A stretch of DNA of 64,000 bases. It comes from Pseudopyrenochaeta lycopersici (taxonomy: Eukaryota; Ascomycota; Dothideomycetes; Pleosporales; Pseudopyrenochaetaceae). The notes beneath the pieces are model-generated. The model was not told the origin of the DNA. It worked only from the letters and a program-made list of their open reading frames with translations, and made no database searches. Below, piece after piece: positions 50,987 through 62,312 of this stretch. Position numbers and translations under genes: made by a program. Each line of letters starts with the position of its first letter. Within the stretch, counting starts at the first letter, position 1. Where the stretch lies: assembly GCA_003313425.1 (NCBI GenBank), contig NHZP01000036.1, forward strand, positions 466,888 through 530,887, written 5' to 3'.

Positions 50987-52132
50987 CTACTCGGCTGGCG
51001 AGCCATGATGAGGTAACAGTCGCGCACCACGTCTCAAAATTCGTCCGTCCAAGCAAACAGTCCCAGAAGCCAGAGGTTGAGAGAGTGCACAGCCTAAATT
51101 ACAGAGCCCATAATGGCTTTGATCGATGCAGACAATGTCATCCTTGGGGTCGCAAGGAATGCAAGGATCAGAAGTAGCTACTGGTAGAGTCGAGGTCGGC
51201 ATTGCCATCTCAGGTGCCAACATCGATGTGGCCTGCGCGACAAGGATCTGAGACTCGATAGTGGACGTCTTTCCGAACAAGAAGACTTCCTCGGCATCTA
51301 TCATGAACTGGGCCCCTGTTGACATTCCAGACGTCGCTGTCTGCGGATACAAAGTCGTCTTCACGCCGCTTCGGTTGGGCAAGCTATGTGCAGAGCCCTT
51401 AACAGAGTGGGTGGCTCCAGAACCGGCACCTAGTGTAGTCATAGAAGCACACCCAGATCCAACAAGCGTCGTGGCGATCTTGGCCTGGCTGCCAGTGACT
51501 ACTGAGTCTCCCGGTTCGGGGAATGCAAGATCGAAGTCTTCTAGGGTAGAGCAAGCTGTGCTCGGCAAATTGGCGACAAACATGTTGGGCAAAGACTCGA
51601 AGACGGCAGTGTCGTTGCCACCGCCGCTGACGGAAATTGGGGCGCAGTTCATGTACATCTCACGGTTTCCTTGTCTGTTGAACCAGGTCCAAGCAAACGT
51701 ATATCTACCACTCGGCATGCCTTTCGGCATCACGACGTCGAATGTGGCCGCCCCGTGGCTGGTGGGACCTCCAGGAAGATTACCGCCCACACTTGCGGGA
51801 CACCCCCCGATCACACTATGAACTACCTTCCACCGGCTGGCTTTTGTAGGGTGCAGATCCTTTGTCACAGAGAACTGGCAAGACCCTCCACCGTGGACCG
51901 CAGACCCTAGAAAGCGGATGGTTTGCGCCTCACCAGCTGTCCAGTTGTTCATTTCAGTCAGATCGTACACGCCTTCTCGCAGTTTGCAGGGGAAGTCCAA
52001 CCCAGCACCGTCCAAAGGAGAGTTGTTCAGCGTAGGTTTGCCGAATGGTATGGGATTTTCAAGCATCAAATGCGCCACAGAGTTCGAAAGTATGGCGAAC
52101 GCCAACGCGAGTGGAGCAATTCGAGTCAGCAT
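50987..52132 (-). CDS. AA11-type lytic polysaccharide monooxygenase
   Basis: 381 aa. The signal peptide MLTRIAPLALAFAILSNSVA is followed directly by His21, the mature N-terminal copper ligand (HLMLENPIPFG). AA11 landmarks: DFPCKLREGVYDL, AVHGGGSCQFSV with the second copper His, WKVVHSVIGGCPA, and FAWTWFNRQGNREMYMNCAP with the axial-side aromatic. AA11 enzymes oxidatively cleave chitin. After a Ser/Thr/Gly-rich linker (about 215-325) comes a small Cys-rich module (CIPCDPKDDIVCIDQSHYG, LCNLGCALSQP, GTVC) like those attached to fungal AA11 enzymes and thought to bind chitin. I chose the ATG at 52132 because it gives His at the cleavage site and a TATA box lies only ~55 bp upstream. The upstream ATG at 52180 would lack this. 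Secreted. Confidence 0.93.
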   Translation of the reverse strand: MLTRIAPLALAFAILSNSVAHLMLENPIPFGKPTLNNSPLDGAGLDFPCKLREGVYDLTEMNNWTAGEAQTIRFLGSAVHGGGSCQFSVTKDLHPTKASRWKVVHSVIGGCPASVGGNLPGGPTSHGAATFDVVMPKGMPSGRYTFAWTWFNRQGNREMYMNCAPISVSGGGNDTAVFESLPNMFVANLPSTACSTLEDFDLAFPEPGDSVVTGSQAKIATTLVGSGCASMTTLGAGSGATHSVKGSAHSLPNRSGVKTTLYPQTATSGMSTGAQFMIDAEEVFLFGKTSTIESQILVAQATSMLAPEMAMPTSTLPVATSDPCIPCDPKDDIVCIDQSHYGLCNLGCALSQPLASGTVCLDGRILRRGARLLPHHGSPAE

Positions 52133-52185
52133 CGTACTGAAGCTGAACCTTGGCAGATTATTGGGAGTCTCTACATACATGGAGG

Positions 52186-52192
52186 ATTTATA
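52186..52192 (-). promoter_or_regulatory. TATA box of AA11 LPMO gene
   Basis: TATAAAT on the minus strand, about 55 bp upstream of the chosen start codon. Confidence 0.5.
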
Positions 52193-52471
52193 CGCCGTGT
52201 CTTATACTCGACATGCGAGCTAATGGGCCCATGATGGATGACGGTTAAGCAATGATCTAACAGATTTACGTTGCCTTGCTTGCAATGCAACAGCACGCTT
52301 ACAAGAGAGAACATGAGAAGATGATGGGCGGAATGATGTCTTGCTGCGTCCCTCCGTCATACGGATTTTTATGCTCAACAGTCATGCATCATTCAACTGC
52401 GGCGAGAGCAGTGAAGTGGCATCGTGCACCGCTAGGCATATCAAGATGAACAAGATGCCGAGTGAAGCATG

Positions 52472-52479
52472 TATATATA
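52472..52479 (+). promoter_or_regulatory. TATA box of small lysine-rich gene
   Basis: TATATATA about 60 bp upstream of the ATG at 52540. The ~400 bp between this gene and the LPMO is a shared divergent promoter region. Confidence 0.5.
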
Positions 52480-52539
52480 GTAAGATTATACTTCCTTTCT
52501 GCCCCAAAACTTAGTACGACTATCGGACTCACTGCTGGA

Positions 52540-53037
52540 ATGAAGACCACAAAAGGGAAATCTGCGAAAAACGTGAAAGGAAGGGAAAGTGTCCTGGAAA
52601 GTCCGTGTCCAGCTCCACCGACCTCGGTCAAGCTAGATACACCTACAAAGCTCGTATCTCGGGAAAAGGCCCAGGACAAGAAAGGCAAGCAAGGTCGAAA
52701 TGAAGGGAAAAAATCTAGGGATGGTGACAGCGGGTCATCTCAAGCGCTAGTGACCAAGGACACTCGACGTGGTTCGGCCAATCCGAAAAATAACACCGGC
52801 CAGATTGTCGTGGGCGCTCCAGACCAAAGCGAAACTTCGTTGACGAAGGATAGCAAGCTTTTGCCCTTGCACGATTCGACGAACGCTGCTGCATTGAAAC
52901 AGATGTTGGAAGAGTGTTATTCGAGTCTCGAAAACCTCACCAATGTATTAGCGGTCATTGATGAAACCTGGCAGAAACAACATAGCAACACCACAACCGC
53001 CATTGAAAAATTCATGAGTCACATTGCAAAGGGATGA
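52540..53037 (+). CDS. Hypothetical lysine-rich protein, 165 aa
   Basis: MKTTKGKSAKNVKGRESVLE begins a low-complexity Lys/Gly/Ser-rich half. A helical, coiled-coil-like C-terminus follows (AALKQMLEECYSSLENLTNV, IDETWQKQHSNTTTAIEKFM). No signal peptide or known domain. Small lineage-specific proteins of this layout are common in ascomycetes. TATA box and a clean frame support expression. Confidence 0.58.
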   Translation: MKTTKGKSAKNVKGRESVLESPCPAPPTSVKLDTPTKLVSREKAQDKKGKQGRNEGKKSRDGDSGSSQALVTKDTRRGSANPKNNTGQIVVGAPDQSETSLTKDSKLLPLHDSTNAAALKQMLEECYSSLENLTNVLAVIDETWQKQHSNTTTAIEKFMSHIAKG

Positions 53038-54114
53038 GTCTCATATACTCGGAAGGCGACACAAATCATAGCGAGCAGCAACTTGGCGACGATATTGGCT
53101 TAAGACGTTCCGCACATTGTGCTTCCAACGGCGAGTAGGCTATACGTTGAGCAGGTCAGGCAAGGTCTTCAATCACCACCAGATCACTTCAAAGAAGTCG
53201 TTACGTGCTAGACTCAAATGGTATAGATGCAGTCTGAATGATACGTAACCAGGATTTGCCTGGATTGGCTCGGCAATGTAGAGTGGAAGATATAAAATGT
53301 TGTATATGAAAAACCAGAATCACACAATTTACATCATCTGTGAAGTGCATTTTGGAGTGCATCAGGCTTTTGAGTTGTTCAGTGAACTTTACAGCGCACG
53401 ATGGTGTAGACCGCCGAGTGGAGCGAACTAATCGAGTCGAATTCGAAGCTCAGCAAAGTCGTCAGAAGCGCGCACTACCTCCAGTGCCTTGCTGCTTTCC
53501 GTTATCATTAGAGAAAAATGAAGAATGAATTACAATGCGCAAGATGAGAGAGCCAAGCTCACCACTAAGTACTGATCGAATGTTGCATTGTAACTTATAA
53601 GACCCTGGTATGAAGCAACATAACCTCGACTCATCATGTTGCGGTCTGAAGTCCTACCCAGCACATTCACCTCTGAGAATCAGCGGAGAACCATTTTTCC
53701 CTCCAGGATGTAGACGTCACGGGTACATAGACGACTCAGGGCGCTACCTGTCGTGATGCCTGTGGCTCAGTTGACTACCTGCTGAGACGCTCTTCATCTT
53801 AGGCACTAGCAGTCCATACGTAAAATCTAAATGCCCGAAGGCGCGACTGTCGCACTGACCCACTATGTCAGGTGTTTTGGTATGAGTGTAAGGATGGCAT
53901 GTGCTGATCCAGCTTGTTCGTGCCAGTCTGGCTGGCTCAGCATGTCAAGCAACGCAATCGTTTTGGGTTTGAAAAGGTTGAGAAACAAGATAGAATGTCC
54001 TGGTGGCAGTCGATGGCTATCCTGCATAAGAGTTCTTATCAATGGCCGCTTAGGACAATAACATGGCCTTTCAATGTTTAGACATTCCGTTGCATAACAG
54101 ACGCAAAGCTTGGT
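53038..54114. other. Intergenic, nothing recognised
   Basis: About 1.1 kb; small open frames only. Confidence 0.4.
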
Positions 54115-54120
54115 TATAAA
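54115..54120 (+). promoter_or_regulatory. TATA box of lipase gene
   Basis: TATAAA 49 bp upstream of the ATG at 54169. Confidence 0.45.
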
Positions 54121-54168
54121 TGTGCTGCAGAGTCACACTTAAACATTCTTTAGTATCCCACCTGAACG

Positions 54169-55448
54169 ATGCGAGGGGTAAACTTCTTTCCACATGCTCG
54201 AGCATATCGAAAGCTACGCATCAGGATGAATGAGAGACAAGCCAAAAGACGGTCTCGTCAAAGTCAAGCCACTGGGACTCATGCTTTCTTTCAGCGGTCA
54301 AAGCAAGGCCAACTTGCTGCCACTGAGGACGAGATGTTTGTCAACCCGATTCCGCTCATATTAGTTCCGCACATCTGATACATCATCCAGATCATCTGCC
54401 GCTTGGCCTCTGATACATCTGGCAGCGACCTGCTCGGAAGAAGCTTACAGTGACGTTGTAGCCTCTGCCACGCAGCCGTGCGCTGCACCTGAGAGAATCA
54501 AAATCAGCCAGCGGAATGCGGGCCCGCATGGGCAAGTCACTGTTGTGGCTGTGTCTGGTACACGAGGCCTCAAAGACTGGATGGTGAATCTGAGGAATAG
54601 TGCAGCTGAGCCTGAGGATATTCTGGTTCGTAGTCATATCAACGGCAGTTCGCTCGAGTGCTGATCAGGGGCAGGGCGAGAAGCGGAACCTATGCCACTC
54701 TGGATTCTTAGAGACCGTCAGATTGCTGATCGATCCGCTGGCGCTCTCCTTGAGTGCTGTCGAGAACGGAGTGACGCTGTTGTTCACAGGCCATTCAGCA
54801 GGAGCTGCCATCGCAAGCCTTCTGTATGCACACGTCAGAACAACAAAAGTCTCGTCGCTAGCCCAAGTGGTAGCAAGATTCGAGTCTGTTCACTGCATCG
54901 TATTCGGGGCGCCGCCTATATCGATTGCTCCGCTTCAAGAGCATGATCGTGAAGGCTCCAGCTCTAGGCGCTCGTTGTTTCTGTCTCTGATCAACGATGG
55001 TGATCCCATCACCAAGGCTGATGCACAATATGTAGCAAAGAAGTGCGGATGGCTGAGTCACAGTCGGCCTCGTTCGTATCCCACGCGAGAGTCATGGTGC
55101 GATCGCGAGGTCGAGCCAGTCCCAGGCGTCATAGCTAAGCTGGCGAACAGGCTATTTGTAAATTCGGGCACCATTTTTTCCCTGCGAGTAGACCCCACTG
55201 CGGCGTCACAGATAAGCATCAGGAGGATCGACAACAATGAGCTGGACGAAGACGCAGTCATGACGTGGAGAGTGCATGGAATCAAGGTCTACAGGGAAAG
55301 AATTGCCGCTCTCCTAGGGCCAAGCGAGCCCGCCAATGCTAAAGTCAGTGGTGAAGAGACCTTCCTCGCACACGCGGCCACACCGCGCAGGGATGTTTAT
55401 ATGGGAGAGATTGTAGCGAACGGGTGGATCACTTTGTTGTTTCTGTAA
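54169..55448 (+). CDS. Class-3 lipase-like alpha/beta hydrolase
   Basis: I infer three exons: 54169-54335, 54391-54625 and 54669-55448, giving 393 aa with matched phases (donors GTTTGT and GTTCGT). Exon 2 reads AAWPLIHLAATCSEEAYSDV and VTVVAVSGTRGLKDWMVNLR, the oxyanion-side strand of fungal class-3 lipases. Exon 3 holds CHSGFLETV and the nucleophile elbow LLFTGHSAGAAIASLLYAHV. It continues with VHCIVFGAPPIS, the probable acidic residue in LINDGDPI, and the probable catalytic His in WRVHGIKVYRERI. No signal peptide in this model, so an intracellular lipase/esterase is likely. Residues 1-55 (very basic) are the least certain part, because the first intron has a weak donor. Confidence 0.8.
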
Positions 55449-55690
55449 ACTCATAGATGATCTCATAGACTTGTTTAAATTATTGATATGAGTACTCTAA
55501 TAATGTGGCGCATGTGATGCAATTCTTAATAGACTGGAATTATCTCTATTTTGAGTACAGTCGCTAGCGAATGCGGCTTCACCCTTGCAAAAAGCCGCAA
55601 CACCGTTTCACGCCAATCTGCTAGCAAGTGCGCTTAGCCCCACCCTCCGTACGTGGTTAAGCGCTAACCGTCAGCATTAACCAAACGATG
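55449..55690. other. Intergenic, nothing recognised
   Basis: 3' flank of the lipase. Confidence 0.35.
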
Positions 55691-56408
55691 TTATTGGTCA
55701 GCGATCAACAATACCTCCGGACCCTTATTTGGCTGATCGGCTCCAGTTGGTGTTGCTGCCTGCAAAGGTGAAGCCGCATTCGCTACGCACTGTAATCTCA
55801 CTCTTTCTTCGAAGCGCAGCCTAGTCTCTACTTCAGCTCTTCGGACTGGGCGACAGTCAATCCGATATTCTCGGTCTCCCCGATCAGATATCACCGTACT
55901 TCTAGACCTGTCAACATAAATGTGGCTGAAACTAGCCAGTCTTTTGGATCGCGAAACTACCAACCTTGCTTCTCGATGCTAGGATGGTGACAACGAATCG
56001 TAAGTACAGTATCAGAGCACATCCGCCTGCGCGCTGAAGTGATGATGCCGTTGTTGAGGGGTAGAAAGCTGGTGTTTCATTGCGTGCAGCAACAGTTTCA
56101 TGAGTGTCTTCCATCGAAGCGCTGTCAGCTGCTCGAACATATCTATTCATCTCTATAAGGATTGCTGACCAAGATGCGTCGCTGCCCGGCAAATGCCGTA
56201 AGACTCGAGGGAGTGTAATTTCTGACCTTCTGAGCTGATGATTCTGTGCTTCTATCGCATAGTCAAAGTCATATACCTTCGTGTACAAGTAAGCTGGTTG
56301 ATTGAATGGCTGGGCTACGACAAGATTCATCAAAGATCCCTTCTTTTTGCCCGCAATGCTGACAGCAAGCCTAGGGAGAGCGTCTTTCACAGTCACTACT
56401 TTCGTCAT
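55691..56408 (-). CDS. Hypothetical protein, possibly spliced
   Basis: ATG 56408 starts a 158-codon frame (MTKVVTVKDALPRLAVSIAG ...) with a possible membrane segment CALILYLRFVVTILA near its end (stop 55932). A second frame at 55963-55691 (YVDRSRSTVISDRGDREYRI ...) could be joined by an intron near 55960. Part of it (55821-55916) is duplicated at 15897-16014. No known domain. It is divergent to the DHCR24-like gene with 290 bp between starts. Confidence 0.33.
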
Positions 56409-56698
56409 CTGTCAAGTGCTTACAAGGTCCTTTAGAATGCTAGACGAGCTGACCAGGAAGGTCAAAATCAGCTGCAAATCATCATTTGCTCCCTTAACAA
56501 TCACTTGAATCTGCTGACACCTTCTGATGTTATTTCTGATATGCCATCGCTTGTTGTTACTCACGACTGCAGAGCTTTGGTTTTTCGTATCACATCGTGG
56601 TGCCGGTGAACCTGCTATAAGGGCCAAAAACACTCAGCCTAAGCCATAGGCTCCCTGTATTCGCCTTCCCAGACTTTTGTCGCTTATTTCGCTCTAAA

Positions 56699-58030
56699 AT
56701 GCTGGCAACAACTTTCGGATATGATCCTACTCCATGGGAGGAGCATCGAAGAGTTGTGACGGTTATACGCAAAACTATAGAGGATACTAGTCGACATCAG
56801 ACCGGCAACCGTTCCGCCCAGAAAGCACCTTACAACGCTCCTAGTGACATCCCAGGCCTCAACAAGATCATACAGATTGACTTGGACACGTCTACCGCTT
56901 GGGTCGAGCCTAATGTCACTATGGAAACGCTCGTTCGAGCGACACTTGCGCGCGGACTTGTTCCGGCAGTCGTCGCTGCTTCGAGGGCAGTGTCTGTAGC
57001 AGATGCATTTGCCGCAACAACGACCGCGTCTTCGTCTTTCAAGTTTGGCACCTTTGACTGCACCGTGTTATCGCTGGAGACAATCCTGAGCAACGGGCAG
57101 TACGTGATGGCAACAGTCGATGATCGTGACACTTCAGACTTGCTCGCTGGCAGTGCTGGGGCTATGAACAGCCTTGCTTTGACGACATTATTCGAGATAG
57201 CACTAATTCCAGCCAGCGAATACGTGAAGATCACTTACTGGCCCGTATCTTCTGTTTCCGGAGCAATGCGCAATATGCAGCAAGAAGAACAAGACCCGTC
57301 AATGCTCGGAACGTCGGTTGTGGACTCATCGACAGACTTTGTGGAAAGTATCATATTTGACTCGTCCTCCGGCATTGCGATTACCGGTAATTTTACACTA
57401 ACAGCAGACCGCACCTCCAATCCTCGATCATCAGACGGCAACAGCTTCGTACAGCATGCACGCTCTGTCTGGCATGAATTGCGATATGCTTGTGAGCCGC
57501 GGGCCGATATCATTCACATTATGGATTACCTGTTTCGCCATGACCATTGTACCACTGACCATTCTGCCCGCAACAAACGACGCTCACGTGGCCAGAAGAA
57601 CAGCACCGAACTCACAGATCAACCACATGCCCTGGTATTGCAGGACATCGGCCTGCCCACCAAAGCTGTAGAAGAACACATACACAATTTTCATCATACT
57701 CGTGGCATCTGGCCACTATTGATATATCCCGTCAGACCGCCCAAAGCTTTTGGCAGACGCAGCTTTGGCATCGGTGCCGCTTTCGAGCATATCTTTTGGA
57801 ATCTCCGATTTTATAGTTCGAGCGCTGCTTGCAATGGCATAATGGAGCGATGTCTAAAAAATATGCATGGTTTTAGGTATCTGCTTTGTCGTGCACCCTG
57901 CAGTGAAGATACGGCATGGGTCTTTCACGATCATCGGTGGTACGGTGAACTGCGGTCACGATGGAAAGCACAAGGCTTTCCAGATGTAGGCGCGAGGCTT
58001 GTCACCTCACACCCTTTGACCTGCTCTTGA
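56699..58030 (+). CDS. DHCR24-like FAD-linked oxidoreductase, altered FAD loop
   Basis: 443 aa, no intron. It resembles delta(24)-sterol reductase (DHCR24) proteins of the FAD-binding PCMH superfamily: IIQIDLDTSTAWVEPNVTME, VRATLARGLVPAVV, SSSFKFGTFDCTVLSLETIL, AMNSLALTTLFEIALIPASE, YVKITYWPV and the C-terminal WVFHDHRWYGELRSRWKAQG. In the family the segment before SSSF is a glycine-rich FAD-binding loop; here it reads SVADAFAATTTA with no glycine. The N-terminal HGST-type flavin segment is also not visible. FAD binding is therefore doubtful: it may be a neofunctionalised paralog or an early pseudogene with an open frame. A TATAAG lies ~80 bp upstream. Confidence 0.75.
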   Translation: MLATTFGYDPTPWEEHRRVVTVIRKTIEDTSRHQTGNRSAQKAPYNAPSDIPGLNKIIQIDLDTSTAWVEPNVTMETLVRATLARGLVPAVVAASRAVSVADAFAATTTASSSFKFGTFDCTVLSLETILSNGQYVMATVDDRDTSDLLAGSAGAMNSLALTTLFEIALIPASEYVKITYWPVSSVSGAMRNMQQEEQDPSMLGTSVVDSSTDFVESIIFDSSSGIAITGNFTLTADRTSNPRSSDGNSFVQHARSVWHELRYACEPRADIIHIMDYLFRHDHCTTDHSARNKRRSRGQKNSTELTDQPHALVLQDIGLPTKAVEEHIHNFHHTRGIWPLLIYPVRPPKAFGRRSFGIGAAFEHIFWNLRFYSSSAACNGIMERCLKNMHGFRYLLCRAPCSEDTAWVFHDHRWYGELRSRWKAQGFPDVGARLVTSHPLTCS

Positions 58031-58791
58031 TGTTAGCATCATACGCGGCTCCTGTAGTGGAATAGGTTGTCACAAAGGCAACAGACCACTCCTACGCGTG
58101 GTCTTGCCGCTCCATATCCACCGACCCGCTCTGCGTCTCTGCAATACGCGGCATGAAGCCTTATTTAACCGTCCATAAGATGGTCCCCCTGCTGACTGTC
58201 ATCACTGAGGTAGTCCTGATATGTAGCTGTTCCCCTGCTCGACCTGAGTACATATAGTAAATTTCCTTGAACTTCTTGTTGAACAACCGCTTGGAGCAAA
58301 CACGGTGTAGTGGTCTGCGACACTGCACATGACTGCTCCGCACCCACGTGATAAACCCGACTACCTGCAAGCCTACATCGTACATACACACATCAGCGCA
58401 CCCGCTCTTGAGACGCAATACTAGCGCCACCCTGCTTACATTAGATGATAATGTGGATGAAATAGGGAGAATCACCACAGAAGGGGGATGCCCACTGGCA
58501 ACAGCATCCTACCAATGTCCACACGCCGCTTTTCGGCATTGACTCCGGGGATAAGAGCTCCGCCTAGCAGACTCACCACCGCAAGAGCGTTGATTTCTTA
58601 ACCACATCTTGTCGCATGAGTGTTCACTGTGCACTCGCCTGACTTCAGAGAGCAGGATTGAAAAGCAAGCACGGAATCTGGCCCAGATGGCTCTACGACT
58701 TGCGACGGTCAGATAGGAGAAAAAGTTCCTGACTTATGCCCTTCGTTCTTCTATACAGTCTTCTCCTAGCGTGTGCAAACAAAGTCTATCA
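58031..58791. other. Intergenic between convergent genes, nothing recognised
   Basis: No supported gene; short open frames only. Confidence 0.4.
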
Positions 58792-59573
58792 CTAAAAGCT
58801 GCGTGGCCAACCGAGCGCATATGTGCCATCCCGCTTGAAGTGTGCGGTCTCCTCGGGAACATCTGATCTGCACGTCGGACATACTCTCTTCCTCGTCTTC
58901 TCAAACCATTCTGTGATGTGGGCCGTGCAAAATGGATGACCTAATAGTGTAAGCATAGCTACCGTGCGGATATTGCTGTCGCTTACCACAAGGCAGGTAC
59001 ACACCTCGATGGGCCGACATGTCTCCCAGGGTGCAGATGGTGCACACTGTTCCGTAGCACTCTACAGCGCCAGGGAATTGAGAGTGGTCTTCTCTCTTGC
59101 ACTTGAACAGATTCACCGAGGACGTAGGGGGTTTCGTCCTATCGTTCACTGAAGCGTACACAAGATCGAAGGCAGCACGGCCAAGTGCACTCTTGAGATG
59201 GAGGAGTCCATCTAGCACTGACTGAACGACACATCGACCGCAATATAGCTTGAGAGGTCAGCCCATGAGCTTTTCCATATCAGCTGAATTCGCCAGAGGA
59301 CACCCACACAACTGCAGAAAGGAAGAAAGTATAATCTGCCATCCGCTTCGAGCATCTCGTCACATCCAGAGCAGGACAAGGGAGATGGGTGCACGGAACT
59401 GGCTTCTGCAATCACAGTAAGTTACAATAGGCTTATATTGGAGAATAGTTCATGCCTAGCCGCCTTCTTTTGAACGTCCGAGGCGCCAACTCTGTGATGG
59501 GAGGGACCCTCAACTCAGGGTCAGAGTCTGAGTTCGAGTCCGATGAGGAGGGGATATACAGGACTCTTGCCAT
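58792..59573 (-). CDS. RING-finger protein, spliced
   Basis: Exons are inferred from the C-terminus backwards. The last exon (HPFCTAHITEWFEKTRKRVC, PTCRSDVP) joins the previous one (VECYGTVCTICTLGDMSAHR, GVYLPCG) across a GTAAGC...TTAG intron. This completes a RING finger CTIC-x-LPCGHPFC-x-CPTC, a likely E3 ubiquitin ligase module binding two zinc ions. A further intron (GTGGGT ... branch CTGAC ... CAAG) joins to LSCSGCDEMLEADGRLYFLP-FCSC, followed by LYCGRCV, a second cysteine cluster. The first exon is less certain. An ATG at 59573 gives MARVLYIPSSSDSNSDSDPE, a plausible acidic N-terminus, but its splice to the next exon is not resolved. Substrate unknown. Confidence 0.7.
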
Positions 59574-60689
59574 GTGGATAGAAGTTGTTCCCACAAAGGG
59601 CGACAATATAGGAAGAGATGGGGAGGATACGGATTTGCCAACGAGAAAACGAGAAGAGCAGGAGTGTTTATAAAGACTGAGTTGAAGCTTCGGATGTCTC
59701 CATCCGCGCCATGACGGAGACCGCCCACAGCCATAGCCACCTTTGAGCAGCAGGCAGCATGAAAGTATAGAATCCATCGTACCATCGATGCAAGGTAGTC
59801 TGCTGCGCCTCCCGGCGGGTTTCTAGTAGAGCTTGTTGCAAGGCAATGCCGCCCGATATTCCGTTCAGGACGCTGAAACGGCGTCTCTGCCAGTTGACCA
59901 ATGCATGCTATCCTCCCACATAATGGAAGTGACGTGACCAACCATCCATGGCACGCCAGTCATACTCTATAGCCATGTTTCTGACAGTAATCCTGCATAG
60001 TGGAAGTGGCAGTGTGCTCGTCAGTTGGAGGGGCCAAGGATATCTCGCTAGGTTCGCGAAACCTCTGTTGTGGGCACCTCCTTTGCCGCAAATTTGTCAA
60101 CTTCCAGTTGGTTAGTAGTCTCACAGGGGCCTCGAGTCTGCCTCGTACAGCAACGATGCGGATGCCTAAGTTGGGGATGTGCTGCAGCTAACGAGTCTTG
60201 TACAGAAGACGCAGCGGCACAGCAGGCTACGCAAATCCCATGTAGAGGAACACCAAAACACCGACGGTTTTATGGTGTGGGCACGTGGAGAGCTCTTGAG
60301 ACAGTCAGACTCTGCGCTGCGTCGGCCAGTGCCTAGCTGAGTACGGCGTCTCTGGATGGTGCCTGCCACCTTAATCCGCATGGCGGCTCTGAACGGAGAT
60401 ATATACAAAAGCAGATAAGGAGCGAAGATCCATGGTTTCCAGGCATGCTTCAACAAACTTTGCAGTAAAGCGGATTCTTTGCACTAGGTTGATCGGCTGT
60501 GCCACTCAATAAGTGCATCGGGGATGCCGGCGGCGGGCGCTATCACAGAGACAATATGGCTGACCCAGGCAAACTCATGCAGACCCATGCAGACCATCGG
60601 TCATGTTTCATTACCTCCAAGTCACTACTAGTTGAATTCAGTGAGCAGGGTAGTGTTAAACCTATGATTAGCAAGCTTCGAGTCAGAAG
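59574..60689. other. Intergenic, uncertain small frames
   Basis: Open frames exist (for example minus 59901-59668 reading YDGFYTFMLPAAQRWLWLWA), but none has a supported start or family. I leave it unassigned. Confidence 0.35.
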
Positions 60690-61346
60690 TTGACTGATCT
60701 ACGACAAATGTTTACAAGCTCCAGTTATGCAGAATTCCTTGAGGAGCGACATCATGAGCTTCCGCAACTGTATACCGTGAGTAAGGCCATGAGGGACGTA
60801 CCCACTTCGTTGATGGAGCATTATGCCCATACGACGCTGCACCGCCCCCATCCAGCTCAGAGTGGTATCGACATCCCATTGGCGAATACTCTGGGATCTG
60901 CACCAAGAATGCCGATAAGAGGAGCGGTATTTTCCGACTGTCTGCAAAAGGAGAACACAGAAAATCCAAGGGGGCGGGGCTGAGCCCGAGGTGTTGATTA
61001 CGACGCTCCACAGAGGAAGCTGCGAGGACCTACGCTAATTGTCAAGCTGAAGGTCGACTCACACGCGAAGTACCTTGAAATAGTGAAGGATATGACTATG
61101 ATGAACAACGAATGGGTGGAATACATTGAGTTGAGAAGATTGCAAGACGATGTAACTTATCTGTCCCTGCAGTCTCGAGACGGACGTTACATATGCTGTG
61201 CTTCATCCAACCGAGTCGTCATTGGTCAGCCATTATTCAATGGCTCGTCCGCATGGCCGAACCTCGCTTTTACTACTTCAAACCCTTGCTTGATGGTCCA
61301 GAGAGAAATGGTTTTGCGAACTGCTATCAATCGCTTGCACGAGTAG
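60690..61346 (+). pseudogene. Coding-like unknown frame with one TGA
   Basis: One frame runs from MTDLRQMFTSSSYAEFLEER to a TGA at 60981-60983, then continues coding-like (LRGPTLIVKLKVDSHAKYLE, NNEWVEYIELRRLQDDVTYL) to 61346. The TGA could be a mutated CGA. Alternatively the strong donor GTGAGT at 60779 marks an intron that changes the model. No known domain. Confidence 0.35.
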
Positions 61347-61408
61347 GAATAGCCCCGGACAACCCTTACATGAAGCCAGACAGGCTGCTCCGTCCAGATG
61401 CCTCGCCC

Positions 61409-62312
61409 CTATTCTCCCTGTACGGGTGAGACGTACACAACCATTCCCGAATCCTCCGGAAGCCTCGCTTGATGCTCCCAAAACAACAGATAAACGAACC
61501 GAGGTGTTGAGCAGATGTACAAGCCTGTCCATATTAGATACACCAAGATCGCAGGATTGCAACTTACAAGGAGTATGCCGTAGCGGTGTGTGATTGTCGC
61601 TCTCCTGTCCATAACCAATAGGACAAGCGCTCCACTCAGCTGACATAGTACCACGAGCGTGCTTGAAGAGATGACTCCGATCAGGAAACGTATGAGAGAT
61701 GGATTGCGACCTCCTGAGCTCTTACGCAGGTGTAACCGCGAGCACGATACCACCGCAGAAAGTAATGGCGGAATGGCAAGATGCAGATGAAACGTGTAGT
61801 TTGGAAGCATTTCATCATTCCTGATCCACATGAGCGAACTTGCAGCAACAAGTTGAGATGGCTACTTACTTCATCCATGCTGCAAAGTCAAACAGAGCAA
61901 ATGACATGGAGATACAGTATATGAGGGGAGTAGCCCAGGAGGGAGGTTGAAAGTTCACGCGACGTATGATGCGGGCAAGCTGTATGTACTGTTGGCAAAT
62001 AGGCTTACGTTTTGAGGAAAACGATCTTACATTGATTCCAGAGTAAAGCTGGAGCGTACTGAAATGCACTGCATCCAAGCAACGAACCTTCTGTTCCGTC
62101 AGGAGTGCCATCGCTGCAGAGACAATAGCAGCACCAAATGCCACTATTTGTACAACTCCAAAGATGAAGGCCAACGGCCGCTCCAGGTAGCTCTCTGTTC
62201 GCGGAGTATGGTCTGAGTTGGGCGCTCTAGCATCAAGCCAGCCGAGAAATATACTCAAGAGCAGTCCGCACAGAGAACAAGCGAGGAAGCCGACAAGAAG
62301 CAGGTATCCCAT
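61409..62312 (-). CDS. Multi-pass membrane protein, unknown
   Basis: Starts MGYLLLVGFLACSLCGLLLS. Hydrophobic segments: the N-terminal one, IFGVVQIVAFGAAIVSAAMA, ATPLIYCISMSFALFDFAAW, HLHLAIPPLLSAVVS, LIGVISSSTLVVLCQLSGAL and ILVYLIWTGLYI, so about six. Introns: 61989-62030 is optional (42 bp, GTAAGA...CAG, frame kept either way). One with donor GTAAGT after ATGAA and acceptor ATCAG joins AAWMK to NDEMLPNYTF. A GTAAGT near 61565 may start another that would move the stop to about 61370. The layout resembles uncharacterised fungal integral membrane proteins; function unknown. Confidence 0.62.

Noticed and set aside
51261..51821. 186-codon plus-strand frame
   Set aside because: Antisense to the AA11 LPMO gene, whose domains are clear on the minus strand.
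59510..59941. 143-codon minus-strand frame
   Set aside because: Overlaps the better supported N-terminal exon of the RING gene in another frame; no recognisable domain.
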